Below, piece after piece: positions 31,223 to 40,200 of a stretch of 64,000 nt of DNA (the stretch's first letter is position 1; each line of letters opens with the position of its first letter). The DNA is from Prosthecobacter vanneervenii (lineage in GTDB: Bacteria > Verrucomicrobiota > Verrucomicrobiia > Verrucomicrobiales > Verrucomicrobiaceae), in assembly GCF_014203095.1 (NCBI RefSeq), contig NZ_JACHIG010000001.1, positions 248,001-312,000 on the forward strand. Reading direction: 5' to 3'. The notes beneath the pieces are model-generated. The model worked only from the letters and a program-made list of their open reading frames with translations, ran no database searches and was not told the DNA's origin. The translations under genes were made by a program, and so were the position numbers.

Positions 31223-34200
31223 ATGTCCTTGTCCTCATCACGCCGCCGTCGTGCGCCGGGGGAGTTTTCCCTTCTGCACCGCGCCACCGCCTTGATCGCT
31301 GCTTTCACTCTGCTGCCGGGGCCGATCCCGGTGGCTTTCGCCGTTGATATCCTTCGTCATGGCATCAGTGCCGCTGCAGGAACCTCCGCCTCTCAGACGA
31401 GCAGCAGCGGCGCTGGCTCCGGCAGCAGCGCTGACAGCACCGCCGCTGCACGTCAGGATGCTGCAGACGCCATCACGCGTACAGACACTGCCATCCAGGC
31501 GGTGCAGGCCATGCAAAATGCCGCACACGCACTGGCGCTGACGGTGCCGACGAACAATCTCGGGCCCAATCCGAACGCACCAGGCACACTGCCTGACGTT
31601 CCCGATGGTCTGGCAGCAGGTGGCCTGGTGCTCAGCGGCACGCCTGCCGGTGCCAGCTCTCCCACGCAGACCACCAGCGGTGGAAATACCACGGTGAACA
31701 TCGTGCAAAGTCAGCAGCAGGCCTTCATCAACTGGTCCAGCTTCAATGTAGGTAAACACACCACGCTGAACTTTGACCAAAGCGCAGGCGGCAGCAGCGT
31801 GGGGCAGTGGATCGCATTCAACAAGGTCACTGACCCGACGGGTAATCCCTCACAGATACTGGGTTCCATCACCGCGCAGGGGCAGGTGTATGTGATCAAT
31901 CAAAACGGCATCATCTTTGGCGGCTCCAGCCAGGTGAATGTGAACACGCTTGTGGCCTCCACGCTGCCGATCAATGACAACCTCGTCAGCAGCGGCCTGC
32001 TGAATCAGACGGATGTGCAGTTCCTCTTCTCGGCTCTGCCGCAGGCGGCAGGTGCGAATGGTACGCCGGCCACCACGCCGCCGCCGGTGCTCACCCCCAG
32101 CGGCAACAATGGTGACATCACCGTTCAGGCGGGCGCGCAGCTCACCAGCCCTTCGGTTTCAGGCTCAGGTGGACGCATTGCGCTCATTGCTCCGAATGTC
32201 ACCAACAACGGCAGCATCTCCACACCGGATGGCCAGACAATCATCGCGGGTGGTCTGCAGGTGGGCTTCACCGCGCACAGCAGCAGCGATCCCAGCCTGC
32301 GTGGTCTTGATGTGTATGTGGGCAGTGTGGGCAGCTATGGCGGCACAGTCACAAATACAGGGATCATCAATGCACCTCGTGGCAATGTGACGATGACGGG
32401 CAAAGAAGTGAACCAGAATGGCGTCATCACCAGCACCACCTCTGTGGCGCTCAACGGGCGCATCGACCTCAATGCGTCTTATGATGCACTAAGCAACGCC
32501 CAGTATAACATCCTTCAGTATGCAGATTCCCCGGCATTTCTTTACCGTTCCAGCGGCACCGTGAGCGTGGGGACTGGTGCAGTGACCCGGATTCTGCCAG
32601 AATGGGCCTCCACAGAAACCGTGGTGGGCACTCAACTGGCGCTGGTTTCGCAGGTGAATGTGACCGGCAAATCTGTCTATTTCGGCGGTGGATCCACTCT
32701 GCTGGCTCCCAATGCCAAGGTCGGCGTGAGCGCAGGCATCTGGGATTATCTGGCCACTGTGGATAATGTTCAGCCCGGAACGTCTACTTTCACTGCTTCC
32801 GGGGGGCAGATCTATGTGGACTCCGGAGCCATGCTGAATGTGGCCGGCTCCACAGATGTGTACTCCTCCGTGAGCAAATACATTCTTACGGTGCAACTGC
32901 GAAGCAACGAGCTTGCGAACTCTCCGCTGCAACGCACAGGCGTGCTTAACAACCAGACCGTGACGGTGGACCTGAGGAACACGGGCACATATAATGGCAG
33001 GGTGTGGTATGGGACTCCGCTTGCCGATCTGGCAGGGTATGTGGGCGTCATTCAGCGCACAGTGGGTGAGCTCACCACAGCGGGTGGCTCCATCTCCCTG
33101 AACGCAGGTGGTTCAGTAGTGGTGCAGCCTTCGGCAAAGCTGGATGTTTCCGGCGGCTGGATTAATTACCAGGGGGCTCAGGTGCAGACGACACAACTCG
33201 TTTACAACGGGCAGATCATCAACATTGCCACCGCGACGCCAGATCTGGTTTACAGCGGCATCTATACCGGCCAGACGACCACCACACAGTCAGCCTTTGG
33301 CGCCAGCAGCACCACGACCTCCCTTTTCGGTCTGAACAACACCTTCCAGCCTGGCTACCTCCAGGGGGGCAATGGTGGCAGCCTGAGCATCTCGGCACCA
33401 GCCATGGCACTGGACGGCGGGATGTATGGCTACACGGTTTCCGGACCCATACAGCGCAGCAGCCCGGCCACGGCATCAAGCCTGAATGTGACCATGCAGT
33501 CTCAGCAAGGCACTACGCCCTACACGGTTGTTTATCCTTCCGGTGTTACTGTCTATTTGCGACCGGGAGGGACGCAGTCTGCTGTGGCCCCCTTTGCAGT
33601 GGACGCTGCAGACATGCCGCTGGCCACGCTGAGCACCAGCCGTGCTACGGAGGTGAATCTCTCTCCGGAGCTTGCCAGCACCTTCGGGTTTGGAAGGCTG
33701 ACGATTTCCAATCCGAATGGCAACATCGTCCTGCCTGCCGGTTCTGCTCTTGATGCAGGAGCATTTGGTTCCGTGATTCTGAAGGCGGCCAATCTTGACA
33801 TTGAAGGCTCTATTTTCGCCGCGAGCGGCACCATTACGCTGACAGCCTATGATATTGCTCCAGACCTGGTGCTGGACTCAAATCTTGGCTTGCCCGCAAT
33901 GGATCCCACCCGTGGCCACATCACACTGGGGAGCACTGCTGTGCTGGCGGTGAACGGTCAGATTGTCGATCAGCGCAGTGAGGATGGTTTGAATGCGGTG
34001 GTGGCCACTCAAGGGGGCAGCATCAAACTGGATGGCATGACGGTGAGTCTGGCGGCAGGTGGCTTGCTTGATGTTTCGGGTGGTGTTTTGGTGAGCAATG
34101 CAGCGGTGGTGAGCTACGGCAGCGGCGGCACTTTGACGGTCAAATCCGGACAAGACGCGACCTATGCTGGTGTCGTGGGAGGTGGTCTGACGCTTGGGGC

Positions 34201-37200
34201 CATGATGCGTGGTTTCTCCGGCAGCACGGGTGGAACGCTGAATCTCCAGGCACCTGTTATCCAGGTAGGCGGCGCTACAGCTGATCCAAGTGCCATTGTG
34301 CTTGATCCTTCATTTCTCAGTCAAAGCGGATTCAATACCTTCAAGCTCACGGGCCTCGGCGAGCTCACGGGCACGACTGATGTATTTACGACCGCCGTGC
34401 GCATCACTTCAGGGACTGTGATTGCACCTGTGGTGCAGAATTATGTCGCACTACTGACTGGGGGCTCCGTGACTTTAACACCGCAGACTCTGGCCATGGG
34501 CGTCCGCCAGCCGGTCAAACTGGACTTTGAGGCTCCGGGCGTTGTTGACGGACTGCTCGGGAAGCTGGAGATCCGCGGTGAGATCATCATGGAGAGCGGG
34601 GCTGTCATCCAGACAGATCCTCTGGGAAGTGTGACTTTCAATGGTGGCACGGTGGCGATCTTTGGCAGCGTGTCAGCACCTGGCGGTACCATCACGGTGA
34701 CCGGCGAGAGCAAGTATCCCGACATCAATCCGAATACGATAGGCTTGATCACGGTAGATCTGGCTTCTGGCAGCAGTCTCTCGACAGCAGGAACCTTGCT
34801 GTTGACGCCAAGTGCGTACGGTTTGCGCAAAGGCCATGTGCTCGGCGGTGGTACCATCACCATCAGTGGAAACATAGCCGCCGAAGCCGGTGCAGTGCTG
34901 GACGCCTCCGGTGCCAGCGGTGTGCTGGACCTCACACCTCTGGAGGCTGGCCAGTCCGCCAGCAATTCCCTGACCAATGGCACGGCCAGCGGTTTGATCT
35001 CGGTGGCCACCCGGATCGACAGCAGCGGCGGCACCATTTCCTTCAAAGGTTCTGAAATGCTCTTTCTGGACGCCGCGCTGAGTGCCCACAGAGGAGGTGC
35101 CACTGCGGAAGGTGGCACGCTGCTCGTTTCGTCGGGTCGTTTTTACAACAACGTCGTGCCCAAACCCGACGATCTCACCATCGTAGTGACGCAGAACACG
35201 GCCTCCATCCCCACGCCGCTGTACACTGCTGGAGGCAATGCCACAGGCAAAGCTGTCAGGACCGCAGGCGGTGCCTTGGTGGAGCAGATGGGGTATTTTC
35301 AGGCAGATACTTTTCAAAACGGCGGCTTTGATGCGCTGACAATCTCCGGCAATGTCCAGTTCTCCGGCCCGATTAGCTTGAATGCACCGGCCAGCCTGAG
35401 CATTGGCAGTGGTGGTGTGATCACCACAGACAGCACAGTAAGCCTGAGTGCGCCCTATGTGGATCTGGGCATGGCATTTCGTGCGCCGATACAATCCCAG
35501 CAGCCGGAGATCCAGCCATACCTTGTGGCCGGAAGCCCCTATTATGTGGCACCTACCTATGGCACTGGCAGCTTGAATGTCTCCGCCAGCATGATCGATG
35601 TGGGAAATCTGGTCCTCAAGAACACAGGGGCGCTCAACCTCACTGCCGCAAACGGGGATATCCGTGGAAATGGCACTCTCAATGTGGCGGGTAATATCAC
35701 ATTGACCGCCGGTCAGGTCTATGCGCCCACGGCGGTCAATTTTATGATCGCGGCGTATGATTACACCACTGGCGGCGGGCTGCAAAATGGCACAGTGACC
35801 TTTGTGTCCTCGGGATTGAGAAACCTGCCTATCTCGGCAGGCAGCACGCTGAGCGTTTACGCCAGCATCATCAATCAGGGCGGAACTATTGTCGCGCCGG
35901 CAGGAACCATCAATCTGGGATGGGACGGCACAGGCACCACGCCGCAGGATCTGCTGTCCGGTGCAGGGGCGGTTGTTGGTCGAAGCATTCCTATCACAAA
36001 AAATCTGAACCTTCTTTCCGGCAGCCGTACTTCAGTGTCACAGATTGATCCCATCACCGGCCAGGGGGTGGTGATTCCGTACGGCTACAGTTCGGATGGC
36101 ACTACCTGGATTGATCCCAAAGGAGTGGACATCTCTGGCGGCGGGCTGCCAGTGAAGCTGGTGAACACAGCGGCTCTCAACATTGCTGTGCAGAATGGTG
36201 CGCTGGTGGACTTGCGCGGGGGAGGAGATCTGTATGCCTATCGTTGGGTGAGCGGTACCGGAGGCACCGTGGACATTCTGGCCAGCCAGGGAAGCTTTGC
36301 AGTGCTGCCGGGCTATGCTTTTGGATATGCTCCTTTTGCTTCGTTTAACAACACCTCTTCTTCGCTGAATCTTGCTTCCGGAGAGTCTGGTTACACAAAC
36401 GGCACCCTGAGTGTGGGAGACCGCGTGTATCTGGCGGGTGGCAGCGGACTGGCTGCGGGTGTTTACACCCTGCTGCCAGCGCGTTTCGCACTGCTTGCAG
36501 GGGCCTATCTGGTTACACCCAAGTCCGGAGAGCCACTGGGCTCTGCGCTTCAGCCTGATGGCGCTTCCCTTGTCTCCGGCTATCAGTTCAACGGGCTGAA
36601 TGCCGGCGTGCAGCCCTCCATGCTTTATTCCAGCTTTGAGGTGGCTCCGGCCTCTGTGGTGAGCACGCGTGCCCAATACACTGGGTACAACGCCAGCACG
36701 TATCTTCAGTCCCGTGCGCAGACGCTCAATTTGAGTGTGCCGCTGTTGCCGCAGGATGCGGGCAGCTTTGTGCTGGAGTCTTTGCAAACCCTGTCCTTCA
36801 GCGGGCAGTTGCTGGCTGCAGGAGGCACGACTGGTCGTGGCGCTGAGATTGATATCAGCAGTCCGTCGGACATCCTCATCGCCACCGCTGGAACAAGTGC
36901 TACGCCCGGTGTGCTCGTGTTGGACGCTGCGCAGCTCAGCAGCTTTGGTGCAGAGAGCTTGCTTATTGGCGGGCAGCGCACCACCACCACGGCAGGCACG
37001 CAGGTGAGTGTGCGTACTGGCAGCATCACGGTGGGGAACTCATCCGCTTCAACGCTTAGCATGCCGGAGCTGATTCTGGTGGCAAATGGCAGCATCACGG
37101 TGAATGCGGGAGCCTCGATCTCCCAGAGTGGCAGCATGCGCGCTTCCGCTGATACGCTGCGCATCGGTACAGCCTCCAATTCAGGCAGCGGGGAAGGGGT

Positions 37201-40200
37201 GCTGCTGCGCGTTTCTGCAGACACTGGGGCGCAGGTGCTGCGTGCCGGTGTCACCTCAGCCACTGCTGCGGCTTTGACCATCGCGGCAGGTGCCTCAATC
37301 TCCGGGGCCAGTGTGATCCTGGACTCCACAAATGTCTTGAATCTCAATCCCTCTGCGCTCGTGACTGGCCAGTCGCTGAACATCAACAGCGGGCGGATCA
37401 GTGTGCAGCTCAACAATCCAGGCAGTCTTCAGCCGAATCCAGGACTGGTGCTTGCTGGCACCGTGCTGCAAAACCTGCAGCAGGCGAAATCCCTTTCCCT
37501 GCTGAGCTATTCCACGATCGACATCTATGGCGTCGGCCAGCTGGGGGCAGCGCAGATGAGTTCTCTGGCATTGCGCGCTGGTGAGATCCGCGGCTTTAAC
37601 AATAGCAGCAGTGGTGTTAACACCGTCACTCTCACGGCACAGAAGCTCCAGTTGGACAACTTTGCCTCCGCCGCTGCCAGCGGTGCAGTGGCCGCATCCA
37701 CTGGCAGCCTGGTGCTGAATGCGCTGGACACAATGACCATCGGCGCAAATACGCTGCAGTTGAACCAATTCAACGGCGTCAGCGCCACTGCGAGCAACGG
37801 GATCATCTTCCAGGGGACGGGCGGCCTGGTTGTTAGCGGAGACTTCAGCGCTGTTGCACCGGTGATCACAGCGGCTGGATTTGCCAGCCAGTCACTCACC
37901 GCCACAGGAGCTCTCACATTCACCAGCAGCGCGGCAGCGGGTACGCTTGCCACAGGTGGCTTGGGGGCCAGCCTGACCCTCACGGGAGGCACGGTTGCAA
38001 CAGGTGCGGATATCGAACTGGCCAGCGGGAATCTCACGGTGAAGTCCACCACCGGCGACACCACCGTGACCGGCACGCTCAATGTCGGGGGAACGGCGCA
38101 GACCTTCTTTGACCAGGTGAAATACACTGACGCGGGCAAGGTTACACTGATCTCAGCCACTGGGAATGTGAACCTGCTGGCAGGCAGCATGCTAAACATC
38201 TCCGCCAATTCATTGGGGGGCGATGCGGGCACTCTGACTGTCACCACTGCATCTGGCACGTTGAATCTGGGTGGCACCATCAGCGGCACTGCGCCGCAAG
38301 GGCAGTCTGGTTCCTTTGTGCTGACAGCGGGCTCGCTGCCGAGCCTGGGCGTGCTGAACAACACGCTCAACAGCGCTGGGCTCAACAACTCCCGCAGCAT
38401 ACGCGTGCTGGGCGGCGACGTGGCGGTGGATGGCTACGCAGACTCTCACACTTTTAATCTCTCTGCTGACCAAGGCAGCATCGTCGTCAGCGGCGCCATT
38501 GATGCCTCGGGCACCACGGGCGGCAGTATCCTGCTGGCTGCTTCTGGCAGCATTGTGCTCAGTGCGGGCCAGACACAAGCCACCACTGCAGACGCCAGCG
38601 GCAATGTCATCACGCTGGGCAGTGCCACAGGTGTGAGTGTGGGACAGGCGGTAACCGGCGTGAACGTGCCCTCCGGCACCTACGTTACAGCGGTGAATGG
38701 CACCCAGATCACACTGAACCGTGCGGTGACTTCCACGGTGCCAGCCAGCACCACGCTGACCTTTGGAGGAAGGCTGACAGCTGCGGCAGCCACTTTTGAC
38801 AGCGCCGGCAAAGGCGGAAACATTTCTCTGATGGCCGGGTCTGAGCGCAATGGTGTCATCAACACATCCGCCGTGCTGGACCTGCGCAGCGGCACGCAGA
38901 TCGATCTTTCCGTGGCAGGAAACATCCCCTCGAGCAAGCTGAATGTAACGGCCAATGTGGCCACAAACGTGGCGGCCAATCTTGGTGGCTACGACACCAT
39001 CACTTCGACACAAGCTGGCGTGATCACGCTGACCAACGGACAGACAGTCGCGCTGGCGGCCAATACGCCAACGAGTGTCATTGGGGCCAAAACCGTGACG
39101 CTTTCCAGCAATGGCAGCGTGTCTTTTGCCGGCAGTTCGGCCTGGGGCCTCTACACTGGCACGCTGCAACTGCGCGCGCCGCAGAATGCCAGTGCAAACA
39201 ACCTGCAGATGAACGCCATCAATGCGCAGATCTCTGGAGCCTCCCTGATCACGGCTGAAGGGTACAAGATCTTCACGCCCGCCAGCGGCACGCTGAATGC
39301 CACGGTGCTTTCCACCATCACCACCAACGCCACCACCTTCACCGGTAATACGGCCACGATCACAAATGCGCTCTTTGCCTCCAACCCGGACGCGGCGGCT
39401 CTGAGGTCTGTTTTCTATCTCCTGCCAGGAGCCGAGGTGCTGAACCTTACAGGCAACCTGACGCTGGGCACCGCCACTTCCACCATTAGCGCAGACTGGA
39501 ACCTGGCTGGTGCACGCTTTGGACCCAGCAGTGTGCCGGGCATCCTGACCATGCGTGCTGCAGGAAACCTGGTCTTTTTCAACAGCTTGAATGATGGTTT
39601 CGCCACCGGTGCCTACAATGCCACCATGAGCGCGCTGAATGCCACGCTGCCCACCAATCTCCAGTCCTGGTCCTATCGTCTGGCATCGGGGTCGGATTTC
39701 ACCGCAGTGGACTTCCACCAAGTGGTCCCGCAGACAATCACCGGCATCGCTGCCACGACGGGATCTCTCATGCTGGGACGCAATGCAGGGGCTGCTGCCT
39801 CGACCAATCCTGGAAGTTCCATCAACACAAACTCTGTAGTCAATCCCACCACCACTACGGGTAGATTTCAGGTCATCCGCACCGGCACAGGCAGCATTGA
39901 AATAGCCACTGGCGGGGATGTTCAGTTCCTCAACCAGTTTGCCAGCATCTACACAGCAGGTGCGCAGGTAGCCAACAGCACGATGGCTGGCACCTTCAAT
40001 GTACCTCGTCCAAACATGAGCGGATCACCTGTCGGTGGTCTGGGGGCCGTTCTTGAGACCACACGTTATCCAGCCCAGTTTACGATGGGAGGCGGGAATG
40101 TGAATGTGAATGCCCAAGGCAGCATCATCCAGCTGACCAAGGATACGAGTGGCAACACCATCGCCGACTCCAAGCGCAGCATGCCGACAAACTGGCTCTT

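Noticed and set aside
38210..39721. 503-codon minus-strand frame
   Set aside because: Antisense to the TpsA exoprotein; no domain or start context, and its low-complexity composition mirrors the repeats on the other strand.
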